A stretch of DNA of 64,000 nt from Diabrotica undecimpunctata (Eukaryota > Arthropoda > Insecta > Coleoptera > Chrysomelidae), in contig NC_092804.1 in NCBI RefSeq assembly GCF_040954645.1, positions 38,779,753-38,843,752 on the forward strand, written 5' to 3'. Below are positions 1-11,525 of the stretch, one piece after another (within the stretch, counting starts at the first letter, position 1; the number at the start of each line of letters is the position of its first letter). The notes below the pieces were generated by a model. That model was not told where the DNA came from, ran no database searches, and saw only the letters and a list, made by a program, of their open reading frames with translations. The translations under genes and the position numbers were made by a program.

Positions 1-784
1 TAAATAATACCCCGTACAAAAGTGAACCATGAGTTAAATTCTTATATATCTTATTTACAGACTTCTCGTATAGTATAGCGAACACATCATGAGCATGATA
101 GAACACCGCACAAATATCTCAATATTAACAAAATTCGACATCAACACTATGCTTCTCACAATCATCAACCAAAATATATTAACGCATTTGGGGCACACAA
201 CCAGGCGAAAGGAAGGTGTGGAGAGATTGGGGGGTGAAGGTGAAGAAGGTGAAGGGTAAATGGTGAAAGAACTCGAAGAAGATCGCCGCGTCAATGGTCA
301 GATCAAATAAAGGGTACAACCGGTTACTTCCTTTTTTACTCTCTCCGTCTCTATCTTTCTCTCTCCAATGCAGCACACTTCATGTAGAAGATAGAAGAAT
401 GGATAGCAACCCTGCGTCACCACATTCTTCCGAAGATGGAGGATGAGCTTTATAAATCTTTCTGACTTTCTTGTCTTCACTATATGGTATCAGATAAATA
501 CCTTGATCTTCTTAAACTCTGATCACGCTACCTTTATGTGTGTTTTTATTTCCTTCAATTGGTTTAGTGTTTCGATGATCCAACTGTTCAAATATTTACA
601 TTTACTTCTCCTCTCTCTAAGTGTGTTTCTTGTACATGATCTTTTTTCGTGATCATAAATTTAGTTTTGCTTTGAGGTTCTTCTTTAGACCGTATGCCTA
701 GCACACAACATTTAAATTTGACAGAGTGTTTGTAGATAATCAAGATTATCTGTTTCAATGATGATAATAATATTAATTGTTTCA
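1..784. other. No recognisable gene
   Basis: I see no conserved coding signal here. Short open frames exist on both strands but they have low-complexity composition (Ser/Leu/Phe-rich) and no family motif that I recognise. The stretch is probably intergenic or decayed repeat. Confidence 0.5.
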
Positions 785-1385
785 TCTATCTATAAATCGT
801 ATCAGCATCAGTGGCTTCAAAGTTCGTTATGATCCAAAGCCTTTTCAGAACAACTCTTCATTCACCCCTGTCTCTGACTGTCTTCTGCATGCTATAACTC
901 CAATAGATTCTAAATCATCCTCTAGGTTGTCTTGATACCTAAGTCTCGACTTCCTCTGGCTCGTTATCCCATCGGCCCTCTTCGGTCAAAATCTTTTGTG
1001 ACTGTTGCACCTTTCTCTCGCCCGATTACATGCCCTATCCATCTAACGCGTGGTACCTTAATGAATTTTATAACGTCAGGTTCCCCGGAACTTCTATACA
1101 ACTAAAAGTTGCAACGCTTTCGCCACAAACCTAGCTCTTTTATTCCTTATTTGTGAAGGTGTTTACACCTTCCAGTTCTAAGTTAGTATTCGTTTATTAT
1201 TATTGGTATAGATGGCTAGGTGCTTGACCTAGTACAACACATATATTTGGTCCCTTGGGTATTTATACTTAGTCCCATTCTCTGTGCAGATGCCCTTAAT
1301 GACCAAAATGCACCGGTCAGAATCTGTGGACCTAGCTAAGACGTCGATGTCATCTGCATATCCAATAACTTGCACAAATTTGTTA
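785..1385 (-). mobile_element. Decayed RTE-like LINE, RT palm to C-terminus
   Basis: Read on the minus strand, a broken frame starts with a reverse-transcriptase active site (VIGYADDIDVLARS, about 1320-1378). It ends with the C-terminal tail typical of RTE-type LINEs (DNLEDDLESIG followed by a tryptophan-poor helix, about 830-930). Several stops and frameshifts lie between. Endonuclease and the first half of RT are absent, so this is a fragment. Family known: RTE-type non-LTR retrotransposons that copy RNA into genomic DNA. Inferred: long inactive. Confidence 0.7.
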
Positions 1386-2227
1386 AAGATCTACAAATCT
1401 CATGTTGTTTAAAACAAGCAGATCTACAATCATTGACCATTGATTCTAATATCTTATTTTTGGTCATTTACCGTCTCTAGTAAATTCAATTCGCAGTACT
1501 TTCTCACACAAAAGAAAACATTGCCAAGGAAAATTATTATTATTTAATTATTAAAAAACAAAAAACAACTAAAAAGTACAAAATAAAAAAATAGTTTTAG
1601 CTTTCACTGGGAGTGTAAAATAAAGTTGAACCAATGTAAAATAAAGTTCAAAATATTTTATATAACAATACGATCCGTAATATATTAATAATATTAAATT
1701 TACATTGTAGAATTAAGTATTTATTATTATATTTACGCTATTAAATTATTTATAAATTTATGCTTTGTTTAAATTACTACCTACATTTCCAAATCAAAGG
1801 TCAACAATACATCCAAGACCACTAATATTAAACAAACTGGTTTTTGTCTTTCAGGAACAAAAATTTGCCGAACAGGAACACTTTCAATTACAAGCTCTTC
1901 ATAAATATTTAACAACACGTAAATAACAAGTTATAAATCTGACCTCGCATCCTATATGCACCCATAAAAATAAGTAAGTACATATATGATGTGGTTCTGG
2001 AACTGTTTTCTTGTGGTATGCTCAACAATGGTCAATTATATTTTTTGCGAAAAAACAACATGATTGGTATTAAAATTTAATGTTTTTTTTTTCGACGTTT
2101 CGACTTCCAATTCGGAAATAGTTTAAAAAAGCTCATGGAATAAAAATATAAAAATTTTACAAGTTTTGGTAATTTTATAAATGTTTACAGGTTAAATCAA
2201 TTTGTTATAATCTTAATTCATGCGCTT
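1386..2227. other. AT-rich intergenic DNA
   Basis: Very AT-rich with homopolymer runs and no coding frame I recognise. It ends at the TTAA target site (2228-2231) of the piggyBac element. Confidence 0.5.
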
Positions 2228-4427
2228 TTAACCCTTAACTGGTCCGGCGTCGTCTGACAGACGATTCCATATTTTTAATTACATTTTATTGGAAATTGGC
2301 ACCGCCCACAGGCAAGTCCTTCTATCTAATCCTTAAACTATTGGAGCTTGACAGGTGGGTGTATTTGCGACAAGTTTCTCTCAGTTCCTAAAAAGTTATC
2401 GCAACAATTAGGTTGAGAGTAGTTCCTCAGACGACGCCGGACTGTTGGTGTGACTTTTTTGTGTGTCGTGCATTTTTAGAAATTATGGCCGGCCATCAAA
2501 ACGAGTGCGTTTCGGCGATGACGATTATGAGACAACTCTTTTAAAGTGGTACAATGAGGAATGTGATAGTGACAGTAATGTAGACGATATTTCGAAAGAC
2601 CATAACATTGAATCTGAACACGATACATGTTCGGAATTTTCTGATTCTGATGAGCCTGCAGATTGTGATGAATTAGCAGTAACTGATGGTGACAAAACCT
2701 ATGTTTATGGTAAAAATCAACACAGGTGGTGTACGTCAGAAGTTATCCCCTCATCTAGAACACAGAAAAGTGCCAATTCTAAAAACAAAGGCAAAAATGC
2801 TCGGCGAGGCTGCGATACCCTTGTCTGTTTGGAATATGTTGTTTAGTGATAACATTCTACAACATATTGAGCATAATACAAACACAAAATTACGATCAAT
2901 GCGTGAGAAATATTCTGCTAGTTCTATCCATCATCTTAGAGAAATGGATGTTATTGAGTAAAGAGCATTTTTGGGACTCCTTGTTTACACTTCCATTTTC
3001 AACTCGTCACGAAAATATAGACCGTTTATATTTCATATTCAATACTTTCATAGAAAATTGTCAAAGTGTATACGGACTTGGTCAATCTGCCACAATTGAT
3101 GAAATCCTTGTAAGTTTTCTAGGTAAATGCCGGTTTAAAATGTACATGCCTAACAAACCGGCTAAATACGGACTCAAAATACAGTGTCGTAAAGATGCAC
3201 GCAATGGTTATTTCTATAATGCTTATATCTACAGCGGAAAAGACTCAGATGGATTTGGTATCAGTGACGAGTACAAGCTGTGTTGAGCTTAGCTGAACCG
3301 CTGTTTGGTAGCAACCGAAATATCACAGCTGATAATTGGTACTCTTCTATTCTATTAGTAGATATTTTACGAACGAAAAACTTGACTTATGTGGGAACAC
3401 TGAAAAAAAAAATAACGCTGAAATACGTCCATCTTTTCTGCCCAACAGAAACAGACCTGAAGTGTGAACAATTTAAGGATTTAGGATAGAGTGTACCTTA
3501 ATTTCTCATGTAGGAAAAGTGGGAAAGGCTACAGGACTTATATCTTCAATACATAGTAGACGTTATAGTGATCCCTCTACTGAAAAACCAAAAATTATTT
3601 TAGAAATGCTCCAAAAGCACCTCAAGCCGTCGAACCCGAAGATGGCCCTTAACAATTTTTTCCGCATATTGGACATTTCTATAGCAAAAAAATATATTCT
3701 ACATCAGTGTTACAAAAACAATCCAGTAATAAAAGAAAAGAGTGTTTTTGCTTTGGAGTTGGCTATGCAGTTAGTGCAAGATCACATGAAAAGACGAATG
3801 ACAATGACGAACATTCCACGTCAATTACGTCTTACAATTAGCCAGATACTTGGAGTTCAAGAAGAACAAGAGGACAATCAGACCGATGTTCATATTTTAG
3901 AAAAACGCAAGATTTGCAGTTTGTGTCCTAGTAGAAATAGCAGGATGACAAAATACCTGTACTTGCGTTGCAAAAAGCCTGTTTGTTTGGGATGTACAAA
4001 ACCACTATGTAAAAATTGCATATAAAATTGGTAAAGTTTGACTGGTGCTGGAAACAAACATTTTTGATCGATTTTTATTTTACCTAGTTTTTTGTTTAGT
4101 GTGCAGTTTGATCATTTATCCTAGGAATACATTTTTTTTTCATAGTGTTTTTTATATATTTTTTTAATTATTTTACAAAACTATGTACTTTTTCACAAAT
4201 ATTTGTATGGATGTCAGTTTTATTTTAATATTTTTTTCTTAACCCAAATAATGCCCAAATCTAATACGTTCACTTTTATATTAATATATCAGGGTATGTT
4301 TGTAAAATTTTTTCTTAATAAAAAAATTATTTTTAAGTTTTGTTTTGCTTTCTTGAAAACAGTAGTTTCGCGGACTACGCCGGACCAGTTACGCTACTGC
4401 TACAGTACCGGACCAGTTAAGGGTTAA
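2228..4427 (+). mobile_element. piggyBac element with perfect TIRs and TTAA target duplication
   Basis: The element proper is 2232-4423 (2192 bp). Its ends are perfect 16-bp inverted repeats, CCCTTAACTGGTCCGG at 2232-2247 and the complement at 4408-4423, each flanked by TTAA (2228-2231 and 4424-4427). TTAA duplication is the signature of piggyBac transposition. A subterminal palindrome TCGTCTGACAGACGA lies at 2250-2264, and GACGCCGGAC-type motifs recur near 2430 and 4375. The clean ends suggest fairly recent insertion. The internal gene is broken, so the copy could move only with transposase supplied elsewhere. Confidence 0.93.
2463..4025 (+). pseudogene. piggyBac transposase, frameshifted and internally deleted
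   Basis: The gene reads through several frames (2463-2846, 2686-2961, 2846-3286, 3280-3489, 3519-4025). The N-terminus is acidic. The core DDE domain starts with the first catalytic Asp region (TIDEILVSFLGKC, then KPAKYGLK near 3090-3180). The second is in ITADNWYSSILL (about 3325-3355), followed by GTLKKK. The third Asp region, normally YN..KGGVD, is missing between SSIHSRRYSDP and ALNNFFRI, consistent with an internal deletion near 3600-3640. The C-terminus keeps the cysteine-rich zinc-binding domain (CSLC...C..C...C...C, 3915-4022). Inferred non-functional. Confidence 0.9.
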
Positions 4428-4454
4428 AAGGGTTTTCGGGCCCAAAATCGAAAC

Positions 4455-5080
4455 TTAAAAAACACTGTTTTTATCTATCTCTCTCCAATGGCACTACAGC
4501 CCAAGTCGGGACCTGACCTTTCTAAGCATCCGTCTCCAAGCATCCCTTTTCTTGGCTGCTCTCCTTCGGTTATTCTGCATTCTTATAAGATGACCTGCCC
4601 AGAGCAATATTTCTATTTTTGCATATTTTATACAGGGTTCTTTGTAATATTGATATCACTCGTAGTTGAACCTTATTCTCCACATACCATTGCCGCAGAA
4701 ACCTTATTAAAAGTATTAATAAGGTTTATTGTTTTTTACTTCCTATTATTTACTTCCCTATGGATGTCTTTGGATCCAAACACTTGCGACAGAGTTATCC
4801 TTTTCTGTATTTCCTCCCCCTCACTGCTGTCCTCACTTATCTATACACTCAGGTATGTGTGCTGCTTTACAACTTCAATATTTGCGTCGTCTATTTTGCA
4901 AGTTTCGTTGTTTCCCTAATTTTTTGGGGCTTTAGTTTTATCTACGTTGATCGCTAGCCCTATTTCTTTCCCATTTCCTTCAAGCACCACATAAAATTCT
5001 GTGATGTCTGTTTTATCTGTGATGTCAAAATTCTTCTCGCAATCCCTTTTTGGTATTTTTAGATTTTTTATGTTTTTTAC
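4455..5080 (-). mobile_element. RTE-like LINE 3' remnant
   Basis: On the minus strand a decayed frame near 4830-5050 resembles the region after the RT active site (EIGLAINVDKTKAP, then EVVKQHTYLSV). A frame near 4470-4608 reads LLWAGHLIRMQNNR and RRAAKKRDAWRRML, the C-terminal arm of RTE-type LINEs. Many stops and at least one internal deletion are present. Family assignment rests on these short motifs only. Confidence 0.6.
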
Positions 5081-6093
5081 GATTAAATTTTCGTTCTTTG
5101 GGTGCTTATTCTTCTCCTGTCTGTTTATACGGCATCTAAATTTTATTTGTAATGGAAAAAGATCAGAATCGCATACTACTCACCTTCTAGCTTCCTTTTA
5201 TCACCTAGGTTTAAGATACCCTATTGTCAAATATAGCCTAAGACTACCGTGTGTGTATATAAGCTTAGTTTATTCTCTATATAGTGTTTTTTCATACAAT
5301 TTTACATCCCGATTGGCCTAAAAGATATGAATTATTGACAATATTGAATTGTCTTTTCTTTGCACGTTTTTTCAAGTTTATATAATTGTGAAACAATTAA
5401 TCCATATTTTAAATGGTCTTCTTTATTATGTAATGGTACCAAATAATGCTATTCCATTCCGCCGATAACTGCTTATTCAACCGTATCTTTATTATCAGCT
5501 CATATATTGCTCTCTTTAATTTTAAAGACTAGGTGTCATTTTTAATCAAATAAATCTGTTTACTGACTACATTCATTTTAGTATTTTTTTACGATAACGT
5601 AACCAAAGACTACCATTCTATCGCTTAAGAAATTATCATTACGAGCAATGTACATCACAGAAATCTAGATTCTGTTCAGTGAACACGTAAATGATAATTA
5701 AGATATCTCACGTTTGCTGGTTACAGGTAACGCAATGGTAAAAATTAAGATGATCAAGAAAAGCACAATCAGATAACAAAAAGGGAAGTCTTATTAGGTT
5801 GTTATTATGTTAGACTACGACCGTAAGTATTTTACATTAGAAGAAACTATTAGAAAATATAATACCTATTAACTTCGATCATAAAATAATTATTTTAATT
5901 TTATTTAAACAAATAATTGGAAATGTAAGTATCTATATTTGAAACAAAAGGAGTTTCATTTTCATCATCTTATCGCCCAGCTTGATGGCGCCATTAAACT
6001 GATCTAGGGGAAACGTGGGTTTTCCCTAGACTTATTTACTAAAGTAGGTATGGTGAAAAGACATGACTAGGTTAATTGGTAACATATGAACAC
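5081..6093. other. No recognisable gene
   Basis: AT-rich DNA with no conserved motif on either strand. The 106-residue open frame at 5001-5321 is hydrophobic and low in complexity and has no family resemblance that I can name. Confidence 0.5.
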
Positions 6094-6627
6094 TTAAAGT
6101 ACCAAAAATATAGTATAGAAAAAAGTTTCACTCAAACAAAATAATTTTAAAGCAGTGCTGCGAATTTTTCGTATTTCTTCTAAATATTTTCTTCTCCACA
6201 GAATAATTTCATTTTTTTCTAATAGCATACTTTTTCTGTTGCGTTTTACGTATCGAAAGTTCATTTTGTGCATGGTCTTGATTAAGACCCTACGAGATAT
6301 CTTGGGTAAAGAGTCATCATTTTCGAGCTCTTGAGAAATTTTTTTCAGTGTTGGAATTTCACTCCGCAAATAAAATGAATGAATTTTTCGACGTATAATA
6401 TTCCTTGTCTCGTCATCCAAAACAATGCTTTTCCTACCTCTAGTTTTACCTTTTTATTGCTTTTTATTTTCCGATGTATTTTTAAGTAAACGATAAATAC
6501 AGCTAACGGATACTTTTGTTAAACTGCTACAAATGTCGACCGCTTGGCTAACGTTTAATGCCATTTTTCTGCCGACAATTCCTTCATAAACGTTTCGTAT
6601 CATTACCTTTTCTTCGGACGTTAACAT
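6094..6627 (-). pseudogene. Mariner-related (DD82E-like group) transposase N-terminal half
   Basis: From an ATG at 6625-6627 the minus strand encodes a helix-turn-helix type N-terminus (MLTSEEKVMIRNVYEG), one in-frame stop near 6456, then DDETRNIIRRKIHSFY, EIPTLKKI, SRRVLIKTMHKMNFRYVKRNRKSMLLE and IILWRRKYLEEIRKIR. These blocks align by eye with the transposases at 19746-21087 and 41450-42535 in this window. The frame stops just where the first catalytic motif (Y-L-D-E-T-W in the 19.7-kb copy) should be; here it reads CLSETF, so the Asp is lost. The catalytic second half is absent. Truncated relic. Confidence 0.8.
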
Positions 6628-8150
6628 TTTCCGTCTCTTTTGCGGCTCTTCATTCTTGGAATCAACATCAGAATTTTGCTGTCTTCTCTTGGAACAACTC
6701 GGTTTTTCGTCGATTGTATTTCAATAATCTGGATATATACTATATATACAATAATTTCAAAGAATATAACTAAATATTTACTATAAAACGACAAACTACT
6801 CTTATTATCAATAACACGTTTTATCAATACTACAATACAGTATTGATAAAACAGTATTGACAATAATAAGTTTACAAACTTATCACATAAAATATACTCA
6901 CAAAACACATGCACTATTTACCCATAGAAACACCAATGTTTTCTTCGTTCATTTCTTCGGCAAAAAATAATAAAAACTAGTTTTACTGCATGTCTGGATC
7001 CGAATTGTAAAACCGAGTTCCCTCGCTAATTCCAACATTGCCAAACGATTGAAAAATATTGTTTTAAAATATCGATTTTTATTTTATAAATTTAAATACG
7101 TAACGAAACGGAACATATAAATAAAATTTATTTTATTACAATTTTGTGCTTAATTTTTACTATTTATGTATTTACTATTATGTTTTTTGGTATTTTTATG
7201 ACGGTAATAATCGCTGCGTGGAAGAATACAGGTTTTGTATGACCATAATTACTACTTGTGAACAAGATTTGGCTACACTGTACGACAACTTCTGGTCAAG
7301 TCTACTATAGAGAAGCACAAATAAATATACTACTTTATATATTCTGTAATTTCTTATGAGGAAACGCAAATTGCAATCGAGAAAACAGGCAGTTTTCGAG
7401 GGCAGCTGTGTACATTTAAATTTGAGGATATTCGGCGTTTAAACTATGAAATCACTCTTCTGAATTGAGGGTTTCTACTATAGGCTGATTTTTATTTTTA
7501 CTCTTAAAATCTGATGATTGTTTCCAATGTTCATTTGGTTTAGAACTGTTAACATGTGGTACTGTGTACTTCTTTTCTGTTATGATAAAATTAATTCTTT
7601 TATTTGTTTTTTCCATCATAACCTATCCACATCCACTTTCAATTTGGTTTCTTGCGATATAAGATGTCCATAAAGAATATACTGATTTCTAAAAGGAAGT
7701 TTATTAGAGTTTTTCCTTAATCTCATTTCTAATGCCTGACCCAAATGCTCAAAGGAAACAAAAGGACTAAAATACACTTATTCAATTTAACTACAAATAT
7801 AACAGAAAGCATAATTCCCAGCTATAAACATTAGAGAAAATCTCTTACGTTGTAAAACCTGGTGATGTCAAAAATATGGAGGACAAACATTTTTAGAAAT
7901 TCATTTTCAAGTATAAAAAAACTGGGGGTGAAAACTAACCCAAAGGGATTGAGAAATAATATAAAGAAATTAATAATTAGACTGTAAATCAAATCAGTAT
8001 TAAAAAAGAAACTATTAAAATAAAAATTATTCTATGAAAAATTATAAATCTAGCACCAGTGTGTATCCATTATGTTATGATCACAAACCAGGCAAGGTAT
8101 AGAAATAAAAAGCTCACTATCTATATACAAAAATATATAATAACATAAAA
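6628..8150. other. AT-rich intergenic DNA downstream of PIN4
   Basis: No coding signal I recognise. It holds one clear hairpin: TTTTATCAATACT (6819-6831), a 7-nt loop, and its perfect complement (6839-6851). The stretch 7100-8150 lies just 3' of PIN4 and may include its untranslated region. I could not place a poly(A) signal with confidence. Confidence 0.4.
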
Positions 8151-9771
8151 TTATTTTTTTCCTTCTACCATTATAATGTGATAACCAAATTTAGTCTTAA
8201 TTGGAGGATCTGTATATACAGGACTGTTAACAGATGAAATAGGTAGGGCAAATGCAGCATCTTGGAAGGGTCCAACCATTGAGCCTCTGATCATCCAACC
8301 TAAAAATAAAAGAATTCTGTATAGGTCTATTGGTTAAAGTATTATTTAGAGACACAATATATTTATATTTTTTACACATAGTCTTTTGTGTCTGATTTCA
8401 GTTTGAATCCTTGTGTAATGTTATTCTTAACTGATAACTTTGACTGTTGTCAATCATGTTTGAACATTTTACACACTTATTTTAATGAAATGACATAATA
8501 ATGAAATATTAACATCTTTATCAACATCTGTTTTGCCTTTTTTTAGAAGGCTCAGATTAAGGCAGAAATCTGAATTGTGTTTCGAAACTATTTTACGGAC
8601 TTATTTTAATATTTCAACCTTTGGGGAACCAATGACACAAGTGCAATTCAACAACAAAACTCAATTTTTCAACACTACAATATTCTTAATACTGGAAGGA
8701 CTACTTGTCTGAGGACACAAAGTCAGAAGTCAGAATGGTAACTCCTCACTATTTGGCTAGATGATGTGTATGTCCTTACATTTCCATTTACTTCCTCTTT
8801 TGGTACAATAAAGTCAAATTGTCAGTTGTGTGTGATACAACATTAATATGCAATGTTAAGAATAATGAAATTTTTGGAGAAACAATGACAATGGCTTTAA
8901 CTAACTTTCAAAACTTTTTAAGTGATTTCTCACTTCTTCTTCTTTATGTGCCTTGTCTGTTCCGAACGTTGGCAATCAACATGGCTATTCTGACTTTGTT
9001 TACGCCAGATCTGAATAGTTCAGCAGAAGACAATCCAAACCATTGCCGCAAGTTTTGGAGCCACGAGCGTCTTCTCCTCCCTGGACCCCTTCTGCTGTCT
9101 ATTTTCCCTTGAACGATCAGCTGTAGTACTCTATATTTATTATGTCTCAACGTGAGCCAAGTATTCCAACTTTCTTTTCTTTATACTTATTCCTACCTCC
9201 CTCTCTTTACCTATCTGGCGTAGTACCTCTTTGTTGGTCACGTGCTCAGTCCAGGATATACGTAATATACGTCGGTAAGTCCACATTTTGAAGGCCTCTA
9301 CTTTTTTCATCAATGTTGCTCACTTACAATCAATAAATTTACACTTATGTCAGTGTCACCCAAAGGTGCGATTTGTAATATTTTGAAAATCTATTAACAA
9401 CTATTTAAGTTCTAACAAAAACATACACTCAAATGTAAAACAGCCTGTCTACCTAAAAAAATTACTCAAAAAATATTAACTAACCTAAGTCTCCTCCTGA
9501 TCTAGCTTTGTCTTCGCTATAGGCAGCTGCAACTTCTGGAAACTTTTGACCAGCTTTCAGTTTTTCCAAAGCTTCTAGACATTTACTTTGTTTTTCACAT
9601 AATATGTGTCTCACTTTAACTGAGGTGCCCCCTTTCTTTTCCTTTCCTGAAATCAACATAAAGTTAAGATGAAAAATAAAAAAAATTAATAAATATTGTG
9701 CTACCTTTATCGCCTGATTCATCACTTTTTCCCGCTTTAGCAGGTTTCGCTGCCCCTTTCTTAGGGGGCAT
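8151..9771 (-). CDS. PIN4: PIN4 / Par14 parvulin-type peptidyl-prolyl cis-trans isomerase (3 exons)
   Basis: Exons on the minus strand are 9705-9771, 9485-9646 and 8151-8299 (378 nt, 125 residues plus TAA at 8151-8153). All junctions are GT-AG and both introns are phase 1. Exon 1 gives the basic tail [15 protein letters not shown]; exon 2 gives [13 protein letters not shown] and [16 protein letters not shown]; exon 3 gives [19 protein letters not shown] and ends [15 protein letters not shown]. This is the whole parvulin fold and close to the usual length (human PIN4 is 131). The family catalyses proline isomerisation and has been linked to pre-rRNA processing and chromatin; the lysine-rich tail fits nucleic-acid binding. 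Start chosen because the MPPKK tail is conserved in the family. Intron 2 (8300-9484) carries an RTE insertion. Open and undamaged, so very likely a functional host gene. Confidence 0.95.
8936..9318 (-). mobile_element. RTE-like LINE 3' fragment inside PIN4 intron 2
   Basis: The minus strand encodes the RTE C-terminus: [27 protein letters not shown], a damaged GH-M motif, then [27 protein letters not shown] and [12 protein letters not shown]. It ends in an AAG repeat typical of this family's 3' tail. The 7-bp word CTCACTT flanks both sides (8929-8935 and 9319-9325) and is the likely target duplication. 5'-truncated as usual for LINEs. Same orientation as PIN4, so the intron carries a sense LINE tail. 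Confidence 0.85.
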
Positions 9772-10298
9772 GTTTACTTTAATCCCAAAAAATGATATTT
9801 TAGGTTAGGATTAGATTTAAAAAGTCTTTCTTATTCTTTTTCGACATGATCAAAATCCATACTTTGGTACTTTTATATACATCTTAATAAAACCAATGTA
9901 ATAATAATATTAAAATTGCCTTTTTGTTTTGTAGTCTTTATTATAATTAAAATCCTGTATCCTGTATAACTTTTATTATTCTTAATCTTAACTCCCTTTA
10001 AAAATATAATCGCTCGACTGGTTGTACCATCTATCGTGTGTATTGTAAACTATTTGTCTAAAATGAAAAACGGAACAGTTTTCTGTAGAAAGTCAATGAC
10101 ATTACAAATACTATAGATGCATAATATCACAAACCATACATACTCATAATATATTCCTAAATAAATATACATATTTTAAAATTATCTCAAATGGGCATTA
10201 TTTGTGTGATTTTTGCACTTTTCTTTAAAATTCTACATGTAAATAGGTATTTTCTACCTTGGATATAATTTATAGGTAAGCAACCATACTGTAGACTA
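9772..10298. other. PIN4 upstream region
   Basis: AT-rich, no gene seen. The PIN4 promoter is expected here, but I see no TATA box that I would defend. Confidence 0.35.
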
Positions 10299-11525
10299 AT
10301 TTTAAGCAGTGGCGGCTTTTGGGGGTAGGCAGGATAGGCCGGGCCTACCCAATAATTTTAAGAGCTATAAAATTGAAAAACATATATTTTAAAAATTATG
10401 TTAATGCATGTAAATAACTTTTAAATGTACTAAATCACTTAATACATTAGCGTCCGTTAAAACAACAAAGTTATTATATTACCACAGAAAGCATCGAATC
10501 GTATTCAGGCATTTTAAATATTATTAATAGGCCCGATCGGAACTGACCGACCCAGCTCACATAAGATCCCCGTACAAAAAGCGTTTGAAGTTAAGCAGTT
10601 TGCCGGAGAACGATTTATATTGTCGTGTTTATGCTTGCTGTTTAGGCACCCGACGATCGGGCCTACGATGACCATCGTTGTCACTTGTAACGTAATTATC
10701 GAATTGTAATATAAATTTTCTTTTAAATTATGATAAAAAAATATGTAACATAATCTATAATTATTGTAACATATTTTTAAACAAACAACACAATTGCAAA
10801 CAAGTGCACGGTTGCCCAAATAAATTTAAAAAAATTCGTAAAATTCGAAGAAAAAAATCACATTTGCGTGATTTCTATATCGCCTGATTGTATGCAACTT
10901 ATATATGTGAGATTGTTTTATAACTGATACATAAAAATGAGTTTTTATGACGCTTTACCAGGTTGCAGTAATAGTAATGTTGATAGTGAGTGTTTGGACA
11001 TTGTTGTTTCACTATTGGAATCGCCATTATCTAGAAGAACTGAAATTGATAAAAAAAATCATTATGAATGAAAGGCCTACTCCAACATTGCGTATTAACC
11101 AAATATATGGGAAAAATGTGCGTACTTTTAATTGCTCTTGGTATGATGTCTACAAATGGTTGTCTGGAAGTATGTATTACGAAAAATAGACTATATTGTT
11201 GGCCGTGTTTGTTATTTTCTAATAATAAATGTGTATAGAATTGTGAAGGATACTTTGATTTAAAAAATATGCCTGCCTCCTTAAAAAACATTCCAGTTGC
11301 AAGGAACATTTAAGTAATTTCTGTCCTTTAAGGATGTACAGAAGAGGGTGTTTTCTGTTCGCGATTTGCTAGATGGAAAATCAAAAATCGCAAAAATTAG
11401 ATACAACGCAGAAGTTAAAATGAACAGAGAAATCATTAAAAAATTAGTTAGATTACACATAGCTATGTAATTTGCTAGCTTGGCCTACCCAAAATTTTAC
11501 CACACCAGCCGCCACTGATTTTAAG
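10299..11525 (+). mobile_element. Internally deleted hAT element with 8-bp target duplication
   Basis: Element proper 10307-11517 (1211 bp). Ends are CAGTGGCGGCT (10307-10317) and AGCCGCCACTG (11507-11517). The direct repeat ATTTTAAG flanks it exactly on both sides (10299-10306 and 11518-11525). An 8-bp duplication and CA-G...C-TG ends are diagnostic of hAT. Just inside, GGCCTACCC motifs occur at both ends. Only the transposase N-terminal portion is left, so it is non-autonomous. Confidence 0.93.
10937..11470 (+). pseudogene. hAT (ZMYM1-like) transposase N-terminal remnant
   Basis: Starting at ATG 10937 a broken frame reads MSFYDALPGCSNSN, LSRRTEIDKKNHYE and later VQKRVFSVRDLLDGKSK with EVKMNREIIKKLVRLHIAM near 11400-11470. 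The order (region before the TTF-type zinc finger, then the helix preceding the RNase H fold) fits hAT transposases of the type often labelled zinc finger MYM-type protein 1-like. Several stops are present and the catalytic domain and dimerisation region are missing. Confidence 0.65.

Noticed and set aside
4488..4957. Hydrophobic plus-strand frames suggesting a membrane protein
   Set aside because: Antisense of a decayed RTE-like LINE; hydrophobicity follows from T-rich composition.
8400..8425. GTTTGAATCC-type word resembling a tRNA/SINE B box
   Set aside because: No A box, acceptor stem or cloverleaf could be built around it; it lies in PIN4 intron 2.
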